A DNA stretch of 64,000 bases from Streptomyces sp. Tue6028 (GCF_002300165.1 NZ_MLCE01000032.1:130057-194056); one strand, 5' to 3'; shown: positions 6,840 to 18,249, counted from the first letter of the stretch. The notes: generated by a model from the sequence alone, not told the origin. Translations and numbers: made by a program.

Positions 6840-8525
6840 ATGGCCGTAGGACAACTCCCGGTGCAAATGCGGGATTTTGCCGAGTATCTGAACGGGCTGA
6901 TGGCACGGCTCGACCAGGCCGGCGGCTGGTGCGGGGTCTTCTGGCAGCGAGACCCCGACGGCATGCGGGCCTGCCTGGACGGCTGGGAGGTCCCGCCCTG
7001 GGACGTCGTGGCGGCGCTCCTCCAGGACCTCGCCGCCGAGTTCGGCGACCGTGCGGCCGACCAGGAGGGCGAGCGGGCCCGCGCCCTGCACGGCGCCTCG
7101 CTCGCCGCGTACGACGCCCGGCCGGGCGGCCGCGACGCCCTCAGCGACCGACTCGACGTCATGCTCCGCGAACAGCGCTACGCGGCGGAACGCCAGGCCG
7201 AACTGAACCGGCAGCTCCCCTCGGCCGGCTCCGCGGAGGAGGCCGAGTCGATCCGCCTCGACCTCGCCTGGGCCCACGACGACCATGAACGCGCCTCGGC
7301 CCGCTGCGCGGAGCTCCGACGCCGCATGGTCGACCTCGACCGCCGCGCCCTGCGCCCGCAGGGCGCGCTCGCCTTTCCGCCCAGGGCGAGCGGCGACGCG
7401 CTGCCGGCACGCGCACCGGACGGCCTGCCCACGACGACGGGTGACGTCCGGTGGGAGGCTGGTGCTGGTGCCGACGCGCGGGGTACGGTGCGCCGCCCGC
7501 AGACGACCGCACACAGCGACCCGCACGCAGCCGAATACAGCACCCCGCAGGCAACCCGATACGGCGACCCGCAGGCAGAGACGTGGAGCGACCCGGCCGA
7601 GGCCGCACACCACCCGCACGCCCCACTCAGTGCCGGTGCCAGTGCCCCGCACAGCAGCCCGCACGCGTCCGCGGAGCCCCTGGCGAGCCCCCAGGATCCT
7701 TCCTGGGCCTCGCGCGGCCCGAGGCCCGCCGAAGAGCCCGCAGAAGCGTCCGGAAGCCCTCGCCCCACGGCCGAGACCATGGCGCCCGTCCCCAAGCAGC
7801 GATCGAAACGCCGGCCCCGGGGCAGCGCCCGCTTCGCCGGGATGATGGAGCAGGACGACGCCCCCGAGGCCGTACCCCAGGCCGTGCAGGCGTTGCCCGC
7901 CCCGGCCGCACCGAGCGCTCGGCGCACGCCCCGGGGTGCCCGCTTCGCGGGGGCCGCCGAGGAACCCGAACAGCCACGCACGGCCCCGGTGGACGGAGAC
8001 GCCTTGCGGGCCACCTCCGAGACCGTGGCGGTGCTGACGCGGCTGCGCGGCGAGGGGCGGAGCGGCGAGGCGCACGCCCTGCTCGTCGAGGCCGCGTACT
8101 GGCCCGCCGCTCGCTTCCCGCTGCTCGCGGCCGAACTGCACCGCGCGGGCCTCGACGCGGACTGGGCGACGCTGCTGTGGGAGGCGGCCTCCCTGCCCGC
8201 CGACCGACTGGTCGCCGCCGCCGACGCGCTCACCGCCGCGGGCCGGAGCGCCGACGGTCGCCAGATGCTGCGCCAGGGCGTCGCGCGGCCGGCACCGGAG
8301 ATCGGGGCCGCCGTGCTCGGCCTGGCGGAGGACGGCCGCGACCGCGAGATCCGCGCGCTGCTCGGCGCGTACGTCCGCGTACGCACCCCGGAGGAGGCGG
8401 CCCGCAGCGCGGAAGCGGACCCGCAGCGGCTGGTCCCGCTGCTCCTGGAGGCCGCGCGGGAGGTGTCGGACGAGCGTCACTGGGACCTGGTCCACGCCCT
8501 CAGAGTGGCGGGCCACACGGCCTGA
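6840..8525 (+). CDS. conserved hypothetical protein with a disordered centre
   Basis: I do not recognise a functional family. The 561-residue product starts ATG behind a GGGAG site (an in-frame GTG lies just before). Residues 1-180 are ordered and rich in aromatic residues and helices (AEYLNGLMARLDQAGGWCGVF; a Leu/Arg/Glu-rich helical stretch at about 100-160). The centre, about 200-370, is low complexity, with SDPHA/YGDPQA-like repeats. A short motif occurs twice, RPRGSARFAG and TPRGARFAG, near residues 320 and 360. The last 170 residues are Ala/Leu helices with repeat character (LLVEAAYWPAARFPLLAAEL), like solenoid helical pairs. No signal peptide or membrane segment is seen. It may be a cytoplasmic scaffold, but that is a guess. 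Confidence 0.75.
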   Translation: MAVGQLPVQMRDFAEYLNGLMARLDQAGGWCGVFWQRDPDGMRACLDGWEVPPWDVVAALLQDLAAEFGDRAADQEGERARALHGASLAAYDARPGGRDALSDRLDVMLREQRYAAERQAELNRQLPSAGSAEEAESIRLDLAWAHDDHERASARCAELRRRMVDLDRRALRPQGALAFPPRASGDALPARAPDGLPTTTGDVRWEAGAGADARGTVRRPQTTAHSDPHAAEYSTPQATRYGDPQAETWSDPAEAAHHPHAPLSAGASAPHSSPHASAEPLASPQDPSWASRGPRPAEEPAEASGSPRPTAETMAPVPKQRSKRRPRGSARFAGMMEQDDAPEAVPQAVQALPAPAAPSARRTPRGARFAGAAEEPEQPRTAPVDGDALRATSETVAVLTRLRGEGRSGEAHALLVEAAYWPAARFPLLAAELHRAGLDADWATLLWEAASLPADRLVAAADALTAAGRSADGRQMLRQGVARPAPEIGAAVLGLAEDGRDREIRALLGAYVRVRTPEEAARSAEADPQRLVPLLLEAAREVSDERHWDLVHALRVAGHTA

Positions 8526-9033
8526 CCCGCGTGAGAGGGGCGCGCCTGCGGGTAGCGCGGCCCCGCCCGCGGTAGGGGGCGCCCCCCGGGTTCCTTCGCC
8601 CCCTCCGCTACCCGTCCCAAGCCCCCAGGGGCTCCGCCCCCGGACCCCCGATCGGCCTGAACGGCCTCGTCCTCAATCGCCGGACGGGCTGCAAGGTGCC
8701 CCCGGCTCCAGAGGTTGGCGGGAACCCGCGATGGACGCACCCGCAGTCGCTGTCTCACCGAAGGGGCCGTGCCGGTGCATCACATGCCCGTTGCGGACGG
8801 CAACACGACCCCACCGCACTGACCCACCGGACCACACAAGGGCTGCGACGGGCGGATCACCGGCACGGCCCCGACCCACCCACCGGCGGGCGCCCGACCG
8901 CCACCGCTGCCCCCGAGCGGGTGTTTCCGACGGGGCACCCGTGCCGTCACTCACCCGCTGGGGTAAGAAACGTGATCGACTCAGCGGGTTAACGACGATG
9001 GTCTTGGCAAGGCTCTCCCCGGGGCTTACTTTC
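8526..9033. other. non-coding region with hairpins and a genus-type repeat
   Basis: No gene is supported. The first 90 bases can fold into GC-rich hairpins that probably end transcription of the preceding gene. A Streptomyces intergenic repeat follows. After about 8950 the base composition falls (GTAAGAAACGTGATCGA, GGGTTAACGACGATGG), marking the promoter region of the amidohydrolase gene. Confidence 0.5.
8621..8692. repeat. dispersed Streptomyces intergenic repeat
   Basis: The stretch GGGGCTCCGCCCCCGGACC, then GGCCTGAACGGCC, CCTCAATCGCCGGACGGGCTG is, from general knowledge, a very common intergenic element in Streptomyces genomes. It contains the short inverted repeats GGGGC/GCCCC and GGCC-TGAAC-GGCC. 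It is good evidence for the genus and often lies downstream of genes. Confidence 0.7.
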
Positions 9034-9070
9034 GAGCCTCTACAGCCTTTGTCTACGGGCGTAGAGGCTC
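9034..9070 (+). promoter_or_regulatory. 10-bp inverted repeat with a nested alternative hairpin in the amidohydrolase leader
   Basis: GAGCCTCTAC (9034-9043) pairs perfectly with GTAGAGGCTC (9061-9070) across 17 bases. The right arm can instead pair locally, TCTAC (9052-9056) with GTAGA (9061-9065), across a 4-base loop. The two pairings exclude each other. It ends 27 bases before the ATG, so it could be an operator for the nearby PucR regulator or an RNA switch. Confidence 0.5.
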
Positions 9071-9097
9071 TCTGACGTCCCGTCGAAGGAGCAGCTC

Positions 9098-9936
9098 ATG
9101 GCCAACGTCGTACGTGCCGCCCTGGTCCAGGCCACCTGGACCGGCGACACCGCATCCATGGTCGCCAAGCACGAGGAACACGCCCGCGAAGCGGCCCGCC
9201 AGGGCGCCAAGGTCATCGGATTCCAGGAAGTCTTCAACGCCCCGTACTTCTGCCAGGTCCAGGAGCCCGAGCACTACCGCTGGGCGGAGCCCGTGCCGGA
9301 CGGCCCGACCGTCACCCGCATGAAGGAGCTCGCCCGCGAGACCGGCATGGTCGTCGTGGTGCCCGTGTTCGAGGTCGAGCAGTCCGGCTTCTACTTCAAC
9401 ACCGCGGCCGTGATCGACGCCGACGGCACCTACCTCGGCAAGTACCGCAAGCACCACATCCCCCAGGTGAAGGGCTTCTGGGAGAAGTACTACTTCAAAC
9501 CGGGGAACCTGGGCTGGCCCGTCTTCGACACCGCGGTGGGCAGGATCGGCGTCTACATCTGCTACGACCGGCACTTCCCGGAGGGCTGGCGGCAACTCGG
9601 CCTGAACGGCGCCCAGCTCGTGTACAACCCCTCCGCCACCTCGCGCGGTCTCTCCGCCTACCTCTGGCAGCTGGAACAGCCCGCGGCGGCCGTCGCCAAC
9701 GAGTACTTCATCGCGGCGATCAACCGCGTCGGGCAGGAGGAGTACGGGGACAACGACTTCTACGGGACGTCGTACTTCGTCGACCCGCGCGGACAGTTCG
9801 TGGGGGACCCCGCGAGCGACAAGACCGAGGAACTGGTCGTCCGCGACCTCGACTTCGACCTGATCGAGGAAGTACGTCAGCAATGGGCGTTCTACCGGGA
9901 CCGCCGTCCCGACGCGTACGAAGGGCTGGTGCAGCC

Positions 9937-9940
<4 letters not shown>
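9098..9940 (+). CDS. nitrilase-superfamily amidohydrolase, probable beta-ureidopropionase (copy 1)
   Basis: This 280-residue carbon-nitrogen hydrolase has the full Glu-Lys-Cys triad: Glu44 (FQEVF), Lys118 (YRKHHIP) and Cys155 (ICYDRHFPE). Family members hydrolyse N-carbamoyl-beta-alanine or N-carbamoyl amino acids, releasing ammonia and carbon dioxide. The neighbouring dihydropyrimidinase, PucR regulator and NCS1 permease support the third step of reductive pyrimidine breakdown, giving beta-alanine or beta-aminoisobutyrate. A close paralogue lies 4 kb downstream, so the two may differ in substrate. GAAGGAGCAGCTC precedes the ATG. It overlaps the aminotransferase start by GTGA, so the two are translationally coupled. 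Confidence 0.85.
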
Positions 9941-11220
<1,280 letters not shown>

Positions 11221-11317
11221 CAGCACGGCGAAGGAGAGCCGAGCACGGCCGGCCTCCCCGGCACGGGCGACGGCGCCCCGGAGCGAACCGAGCCAAGGAC
11301 ATAAGGGGAACGTCGCC

Positions 11318-12943
11318 ATGACCACCGCCTTGGAACCCGCCCTGTCGGTACGCCAGGTCCTCACCCTGGACCGGGTGCTCGCCGGAGAGCCCGAGGTGGT
11401 GGCCGGGGCGGGCCACCTCGACCGGCCGGTGCGCTGGGTGCACGTCGCCGAGGCGGCCGACGTGGGCGTCATGCTCAGCGGCGGCGAAATGGTGCTCACC
11501 ACCGGCGTGTTGCTCGCCGGCGACCCCGACGCGCAGGCCGAGTACATCCGTTCCCTGCACCGCGCGGAGGCCGCGGCCGTCGTCCTCGGGCTCGGCCGGG
11601 CCTTCCCCGCACCGCCCGACGTGATGCGCCGGGCCGCCGAGCGGTGCGGGCTGCCCATGGTGGTGCTGCACCGGCCGTTCCCCTTCGCCGAGTTGACGGA
11701 GGAGGTGCAGTCCCGGCTGGTGCGCAGCAAGTTCGCGGCCGTCAGCCTCTCCGAGGCCGTGCGCACGGCGCTCACCGGGCTCGTCACCGCGGGCGCCCCC
11801 CTGCAACGGATGCTCGACGAGATCGCCGGGCACGCCGCCTGCCCCGTCGTCGTCACCAATCTCGCGCACCGGGTGCTCGCCACGGCGGGCGAGCGGTCCG
11901 CGGTGGACGACGTGCTGCGGGACTGGGAGCGCATCGCGCGGCAGGCGGGCGGCAGCGAGGGCGACGGGTGGATCCGCGCCGAGCTGGGCGGGCGCGGAGA
12001 GCGCTGGGGCCGCATCGTGCTGTGCGGGTACCGCGGCGACGACGCGACCGGGAGGCTGCTCGCCGACCGCGCCGCCGAGGCGCTGGTCCTGCACCGGATG
12101 CTCGGCGGCTCCGTGCACACCTGGGAGGAGGAGTCGGCGCAGGGCCTGCTGACCGATCTGGTGAGCGGTGTCGTACCGGTCCGGCAACTGCTGCCCAGGG
12201 CGCGGGCGGCCGGACTGCCCGTCAACCGGCGGACGTTCGTCCCGCTGGTCGTGCCGGACGGCGACCCGGCACAACTCGACCGCGTCCTCAGGCTGGTGGG
12301 CCTTCCCGGGCTCGTCGCCGAACTCGCGGACGGGGCCACGGCCGTCCTGCTCAGCCTCGCCCGCGACCAGGACGCGGAGGCGCTGGCCGCGCACTTCGCT
12401 GCCCGGCTGCGCCACGAGACCGGCACCCGTACGACCGTGGCCGCCGCCTCCCCGCGCATCGCCTGGGACGACGTACCGGGCGGCCTGCGCGAGGCCCTGC
12501 ACGTCGCCGAGGCCGCCGCCGACGCGCCCGCCGACGAGGACCGGCCGGTGCTGGTGCGCCTGCGGGACGTGCATCTGCGCGGCCTGGTCCGGCTGTTGCG
12601 CGACGATCCGCACGTCCAGTCCTTCGCCGAGCGGGAGCTCGACGGGCTGCTGTACGGGGCCGACGTGGAGCAGGAGCTGCTGCCGGTGCTGCGGACGTAC
12701 CTCGCGACCGGCCGCAACAAGTCGCGCACCGCTCAGCTCCACCACGTCAGCAGGCCCGCCCTGTACCGCCGGCTGGAGGCCATACAGACGCGTCTGGGCG
12801 TCGACCTGGACGACTTCGAACAGGCCGCGTCCGTACACATCGCACTGCTCGCGCACGACGCGCAACAGCACCGGGAGCACGCCCCGCGCCACCGGTGGGA
12901 GCACGACGGGCAACGACACGGAAACACCGGACGACTCAGGTGA
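11318..12943 (+). CDS. PucR-family transcriptional regulator
   Basis: At 541 residues this has the normal PucR/CdaR layout: an N-terminal purine-catabolism regulator domain (residues 10-130 or so, SVRQVLTLDRVL and GGEMVLTTG), a central GGDEF-like region, and a C-terminal HTH_30 (about 460-510, ATGRNKSRTAQLHHVSRPALYRRL). Such proteins usually activate nitrogen-compound breakdown genes in response to a pathway compound. It lies inside the pyrimidine/hydantoin cluster and is its obvious regulator. Candidate sites are the 10-bp inverted repeat before the first amidohydrolase and the 15-bp direct repeats before the second. Confidence 0.88.
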   Translation: MTTALEPALSVRQVLTLDRVLAGEPEVVAGAGHLDRPVRWVHVAEAADVGVMLSGGEMVLTTGVLLAGDPDAQAEYIRSLHRAEAAAVVLGLGRAFPAPPDVMRRAAERCGLPMVVLHRPFPFAELTEEVQSRLVRSKFAAVSLSEAVRTALTGLVTAGAPLQRMLDEIAGHAACPVVVTNLAHRVLATAGERSAVDDVLRDWERIARQAGGSEGDGWIRAELGGRGERWGRIVLCGYRGDDATGRLLADRAAEALVLHRMLGGSVHTWEEESAQGLLTDLVSGVVPVRQLLPRARAAGLPVNRRTFVPLVVPDGDPAQLDRVLRLVGLPGLVAELADGATAVLLSLARDQDAEALAAHFAARLRHETGTRTTVAAASPRIAWDDVPGGLREALHVAEAAADAPADEDRPVLVRLRDVHLRGLVRLLRDDPHVQSFAERELDGLLYGADVEQELLPVLRTYLATGRNKSRTAQLHHVSRPALYRRLEAIQTRLGVDLDDFEQAASVHIALLAHDAQQHREHAPRHRWEHDGQRHGNTGRLR

Positions 12944-12961
12944 AACATGGGACCACGCAAG

Positions 12962-13008
12962 GGTGACACGGTGGAACGGCCGGGCGTCTCAGACGTGACA
13001 CGGTGCAA
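12962..13008 (+). promoter_or_regulatory. pair of 15-bp direct repeats before the second amidohydrolase
   Basis: GTGACACGGTGGAAC (12962-12976) and GTGACACGGTGCAAC (12994-13008) match at 14 of 15 positions and start 32 bases apart, about three helical turns. This fits binding of a regulator to one face of the DNA. They lie 60-105 bases before the ATG and directly follow the pucR-like gene. Confidence 0.45.
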
Positions 13009-13067
13009 CTCAAAGGCGCCGTCCGGGCTTCCTAGGCTCCTCGCACACCGAGCGACCGGAGGTCCCG

Positions 13068-13910
13068 ATGAGCAGAGTGATCCGCGCCGCCGTCTTCCAG
13101 ACCGCATGGACCGGCGACAAGGAATCGATGATCCAGGTCCACGAGCAGGCGGCCCGCGACGCGGCCGCGCAGGGCGCCCAGGTCCTGTGCTTCCAGGAGC
13201 TGTTCTACGGGCCGTACTTCTGCCAGGTCCAGGACAAGGCGTTCTACGCGTACGCCGAGCAGATCCCCGAGGGCCCCATCGTGCGCCGCTTCCAGGCGCT
13301 GGCGAAGGAGCTGGGCCTCGTCCTCGTCCTGCCGATGTACGAGGAGGAGCAGCCCGGCGTCCTGTACAACACCGCGGCCGTGATCGACGCCGACGGCTCG
13401 TACCTCGGCAAGTACCGCAAGACCCACATCCCCCAGGTCCCGGGATTCTGGGAGAAGTTCTACTTCCGGCCCGGCAACTCCGGCTGGCCCGTGTTCGACA
13501 CGGCGGTCGGCAGGATCGGGGTCTACATCTGCTACGACCGGCACTTCCCCGAGGGCTGGCGCGCGCTGGGCCTCGCCGGTGCCGAGATCGTCTTCAACCC
13601 GTCGGCCACCTCCCGCGGCCTGTCCGGCTATCTGTGGCAGCTGGAGCAGCCGGCGGCGGCCGCCGCCAACGAATACTTCATCGGCGCGATCAACCGGGTC
13701 GGCGTCGAGGAGTACGGCGACAACGACTTCTACGGGACCTCGTACTTCGTGGACCCGGAAGCCCAGTTCGTCGGCGAGGTGGCGGGCGACAAGGAGACGG
13801 AGCTCGTCGTCCGCGACCTGGACCTCGCCAAGCTCCGAGAGGTCCGCGACCGCTGGCAGTTCTACCGCGACCGCGCCCCGGGCACGTACGGGCCGCTGAC
13901 CGCCCCGTAG
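13068..13910 (+). CDS. nitrilase-superfamily amidohydrolase, probable beta-ureidopropionase (copy 2)
   Basis: At 280 residues this is the same length as the 9.1 kb paralogue and shares its catalytic Glu44, Lys118 and Cys155 and most surrounding sequence (YRKTHIPQVPGFWEK, ICYDRHFPEGW). It should hydrolyse an N-carbamoyl amino acid. Copy 1 is coupled to the aminotransferase; this copy precedes the dihydropyrimidinase. Specialisation is therefore plausible, for example uracil versus thymine products or hydantoin-derived carbamoyl amino acids, but the sequence does not say which. CGGAGGTCCCG precedes the ATG. A strong hairpin follows the gene. Confidence 0.85.
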   Translation: MSRVIRAAVFQTAWTGDKESMIQVHEQAARDAAAQGAQVLCFQELFYGPYFCQVQDKAFYAYAEQIPEGPIVRRFQALAKELGLVLVLPMYEEEQPGVLYNTAAVIDADGSYLGKYRKTHIPQVPGFWEKFYFRPGNSGWPVFDTAVGRIGVYICYDRHFPEGWRALGLAGAEIVFNPSATSRGLSGYLWQLEQPAAAAANEYFIGAINRVGVEEYGDNDFYGTSYFVDPEAQFVGEVAGDKETELVVRDLDLAKLREVRDRWQFYRDRAPGTYGPLTAP

Positions 13911-13922
13911 CCACGCCGCGTC

Positions 13923-13957
13923 CCGCGGGCCCGGCGCACGGGGGGCCGGGCCCGCGG
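13923..13957 (+). terminator. GC-rich hairpin after the second amidohydrolase
   Basis: CCGCGGGCCCGG pairs perfectly with CCGGGCCCGCGG (12 bp, 13 with the next C-G pair) over a short G-rich loop, starting 12 bases after the stop. It separates this gene from the dihydropyrimidinase transcript. Confidence 0.65.
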
Positions 13958-14008
13958 ACCCGCGCGCGGACCGGCCCGTCCCACCGGCTTTCCCCCGAGG
14001 AAACAGCG

Positions 14009-14040
14009 TTGACCCCAGCCCTTGACAGCTTCGGTATTCC
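14009..14040 (+). promoter_or_regulatory. possible promoter of the dihydropyrimidinase operon
   Basis: TTGACC (14009-14014) and TTGACA (14022-14027) are -35-like. TATTCC (14035-14040) is a weak -10 about 20 bases after the first. They lie between the preceding terminator and GGAAGGAGAGGG, the ribosome site of the next gene. Spacing is imperfect, so this is tentative. Confidence 0.35.
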
Positions 14041-14073
14041 CTCAGTGCACGCACGACCGGAAGGAGAGGGAGC

Positions 14074-15474
14074 ATGAGCCGTACCGTCATCCGTGGTGGA
14101 CTCGTCATCACCGCGTCCGACGAGATCCACGCCGACGTCCTGATCGAGGACGGCCGGATCGCCGCCCTCGCCGCGACAGGCACTCCCGCGGCCGAGGCGT
14201 GGACGGCCGAACGGACCATCGACGCCACCGGAAAGTACGTCATCCCGGGCGGCGTCGACGCCCACACCCACATGGAACTGCCCTTCGGCGGGACCTTCGC
14301 CTCCGACACCTTCGAGACCGGCACCCGGGCCGCGGCCTGGGGCGGCACCACGACCATCATCGACTTCGCGGTCCAGAGCGTCGGCCGCTCGCTGCGCGAG
14401 GGCCTCGACACCTGGAACGCCAAGGCCGACGGCAACTGCGCCATCGACTACGGCTTCCACATGATCGTCTCCGACGTGAACCAGGAGACGCTCAAGGAGA
14501 TGGACCTGCTGGTGGAGGAGGGCGTCACCTCCTTCAAGCAGTTCATGGCCTACCCCGGCGTCTTCTACAGCGACGACGGCCAGATCCTGCGCGCCATGCA
14601 GCGCTCCGCCGAGAACGGCGGACTGATCATGATGCACGCAGAGAACGGCATCGCGATCGACGTACTCGTCGAACAGGCGCTGGCGCGCGGCGAGACCGAC
14701 CCGCGCTTCCACGGAGAGGTCCGCAAGGCGCTCCTGGAGGCGGAGGCCACCCACCGCGCCATCAAACTGGCCCAGGTCGCGGGCGCCCCGCTGTACGTCG
14801 TGCACGTCTCGGCGCAGGAGGCCGTCGCGGAGCTGACACGGGCGCGTGACGAGGGCCTGAACGTCTTCGGCGAGACCTGCCCGCAGTACCTGTTCCTGTC
14901 GACGGACAACCTGGCCGAGCCCGACTTCGAGGGCTCGAAGTACGTGTGCAGCACGCCTCTTCGCCCCAAGGAGCACCAGGCGGCCCTGTGGCGGGGGCTG
15001 CGCACCAACGACCTCCAGGTCGTCTCGACGGACCACTGCCCCTTCTGCTTCGTGGGCCAGAAGGAGCTCGGCCGGGGCGACTTCTCGAAGATCCCCAACG
15101 GCCTGCCGGGCGTCGAGAATCGCATGGACCTGCTCCACCAGGCCGTCGTCGACGGGCACATCTCACGCCGCCGGTGGATCGAGATCGCCTGCGCCACCCC
15201 GGCGCGCATGTTCGGCCTGTACCCGAAGAAGGGCACGATCGCGCCCGGCGCGGACGCCGACGTCGTCATCTACGACCCGCACGCCGAACAGATCATGTCG
15301 GTCGAGACGCACCACATGAACGTCGACTACTCGGCGTACGAGGGCAAGCGCGTCACCGGACGGGTCGAGTCCGTGCTCTCGCGCGGCGAACCGGTCATCA
15401 CCGAGCGGGAGTTCACGGGACGCGCGGGGCACGGCGTCTACACCCCCCGCTCCACCTGTCAGTACCTTCTCTGA
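14074..15474 (+). CDS. hydA: dihydropyrimidinase / D-hydantoinase
   Basis: The 466-residue cyclic amidohydrolase has the binuclear metal site of the family: His64 and His66 in DAHTHME, the carbamylated Lys155 in TSFKQFMAYPG, later His in MMHAENG and VVHVSA, and Asp in STDHCPF. It opens dihydrouracil, dihydrothymine or 5-substituted hydantoins to N-carbamoyl products, the substrates of the two neighbouring amidohydrolases. A strong ribosome site (GGAAGGAGAGGG) precedes the ATG. Only 18 bases separate it from the LLM oxidoreductase gene, so the two are co-transcribed. Confidence 0.9.
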   Translation: MSRTVIRGGLVITASDEIHADVLIEDGRIAALAATGTPAAEAWTAERTIDATGKYVIPGGVDAHTHMELPFGGTFASDTFETGTRAAAWGGTTTIIDFAVQSVGRSLREGLDTWNAKADGNCAIDYGFHMIVSDVNQETLKEMDLLVEEGVTSFKQFMAYPGVFYSDDGQILRAMQRSAENGGLIMMHAENGIAIDVLVEQALARGETDPRFHGEVRKALLEAEATHRAIKLAQVAGAPLYVVHVSAQEAVAELTRARDEGLNVFGETCPQYLFLSTDNLAEPDFEGSKYVCSTPLRPKEHQAALWRGLRTNDLQVVSTDHCPFCFVGQKELGRGDFSKIPNGLPGVENRMDLLHQAVVDGHISRRRWIEIACATPARMFGLYPKKGTIAPGADADVVIYDPHAEQIMSVETHHMNVDYSAYEGKRVTGRVESVLSRGEPVITEREFTGRAGHGVYTPRSTCQYLL

Positions 15475-15492
15475 GCGACCAGGAGTGGCGCC

Positions 15493-16512
15493 ATGGACTT
15501 CGGACTCGTCCTGCAGACCGACCCCCCTGCCTCCCGCGTCATCGAGCTGATGAAGCGGGCCGAGGACAACGGCTTCACCTACGGATGGACCTTCGACTCC
15601 GCCGTGCTGTGGCAGGAACCCTTCGTGATCTACAGTCAGATCCTCGCGCACACCGAGCGGCTGACGGTCGGACCGATGGTCACCAACCCCGGAACGCGCA
15701 CCTGGGAGGTCACCGCCTCCACCTTCGCGACGCTCAACGACATGTACGGCAACCGCACGGTGTGCGGCATCGGGCGCGGCGACTCGGCGATGCGCGTCGC
15801 CGGACGCAAGCCCAACACCCTCGCCCGGATAAGCGAGGCGATGAAGGTGATCCGCGCACTCGCGCGCGGCGACGAGGCCGACCTCGGCGGCACCGTCGTC
15901 AGGTTCCCCTGGGTCCGGCCCGGCGCCGAACTCCCCGTCTGGATGGCCGCGTACGGCCCGAAGGCCCTCAAGATGACCGGCGAGGAGGCCGACGGCTTCA
16001 TCCTCCAGCTCGCGGACCTCTACCTCACCGAGTACATGGTCAAGGCGGTGAAGGACGCGGCGGCCGCGGCCGGCCGCGACCCGTCCGAGGTGAAGATCTG
16101 CGTGGCGGCGCCCGCGTACGTCACCGAGGACGACTCGCCCGAGGCGCTCGCCCACGCACGGGAACAGTGCCGCTGGTTCGGCGGCATGGTCGGCAACCAC
16201 GTCGCCGACCTCGTCGCCAAGTACGGCGAGCACTCCGGCGCCGTACCCGACGAACTCACCGACTACATCAAGGCCCGCGAGGGCTACGACTACTCCCACC
16301 ACGGGCGCGCCGACAACCCCGACACCGCGTTCGTGCCCGACGAGATCGTCGACCGGTTCTGCCTGATCGGCACACCCGGGCGGCACATCGAGAAGCTGAA
16401 CGCGCTCCGTGCGCTGGGCGTCGACCAGTTCGCCGTCTACGACATGCACGACGCGCAGGAGGCCACCATCGACGCGTACGGCGACGAGGTCATCCCCGCC
16501 GTCAACGGCTAG
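15493..16512 (+). CDS. LLM-class F420-dependent oxidoreductase (TIGR03842-like)
   Basis: The 339-residue protein is a luciferase-like TIM barrel (MDFGLVLQTDPPA, GMVGNHVADL, LIGTPGRHIEKL) of the subgroup that binds deazaflavin F420 rather than FMN, as is common in actinobacteria. It lies 18 bases after the dihydropyrimidinase and before the nucleobase permease. No dihydropyrimidine dehydrogenase is present in the window, so an F420H2-dependent reduction of uracil or thymine to the dihydropyrimidine is an attractive but unproven role. Oxidation of another ring or hydantoin intermediate is the alternative. Confidence 0.8.
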   Translation: MDFGLVLQTDPPASRVIELMKRAEDNGFTYGWTFDSAVLWQEPFVIYSQILAHTERLTVGPMVTNPGTRTWEVTASTFATLNDMYGNRTVCGIGRGDSAMRVAGRKPNTLARISEAMKVIRALARGDEADLGGTVVRFPWVRPGAELPVWMAAYGPKALKMTGEEADGFILQLADLYLTEYMVKAVKDAAAAAGRDPSEVKICVAAPAYVTEDDSPEALAHAREQCRWFGGMVGNHVADLVAKYGEHSGAVPDELTDYIKAREGYDYSHHGRADNPDTAFVPDEIVDRFCLIGTPGRHIEKLNALRALGVDQFAVYDMHDAQEATIDAYGDEVIPAVNG

Positions 16513-16564
16513 CGGCGTCCCGACCCCGTAGGGGCTCCCCGCCCCCGTACATCCCCTGTGAACT

Positions 16565-16592
16565 CCCCCTTCCCGCCGTCCCGGGAAGGGGG
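16565..16592 (+). terminator. perfect 11-bp hairpin after the LLM oxidoreductase gene
   Basis: CCCCCTTCCCG pairs with CGGGAAGGGGG over a 6-base loop, about 50 bases after the stop and 120 before the permease start. It should end or attenuate the dihydropyrimidinase-oxidoreductase transcript. Confidence 0.65.
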
Positions 16593-16619
16593 TCAGGGCG
16601 CTCCGAGCAGGTTCGTCAC

Positions 16620-16641
16620 GGGACACCGCCACTGGTGTCCC
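16620..16641 (+). promoter_or_regulatory. perfect GGGACACC/GGTGTCCC inverted repeat before the NCS1 permease
   Basis: The two 8-bp arms are separated by GCCACT. The repeat lies 70-90 bases before the permease ATG and just after a terminator hairpin. It may be an operator or a leader hairpin. The permease has no strong Shine-Dalgarno sequence, so control in the leader is plausible. Confidence 0.4.
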
Positions 16642-16712
16642 AAGGAGTGCACCCCCCCAACGGCGCCACCCGCACGGCCTCTCCCGTCCCACCTCCTTCG
16701 ATTGGCCTGCCC

Positions 16713-18239
<1,527 letters not shown>

Positions 18240-18249
18240 CGCGCGCTTC

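Noticed and set aside
6414..8516. 700-residue minus-strand frame opposite the 561-residue hypothetical gene
   Set aside because: Composition is Arg/Gly/Ala-rich without motifs, and the plus-strand frame has a ribosome site and better third-position bias.
14022..14050. TTGACA as the main -35 of the dihydropyrimidinase promoter
   Set aside because: No acceptable -10 lies 16-18 bases downstream (CAGTGC); the preceding TTGACC has a better, though still imperfect, partner.
14946..16712. 590-codon upstream extension of the NCS1 permease frame
   Set aside because: It runs out of frame through the dihydropyrimidinase and LLM oxidoreductase genes with Arg/His/Pro-rich sequence, and the permease family begins at MTDIAPT.
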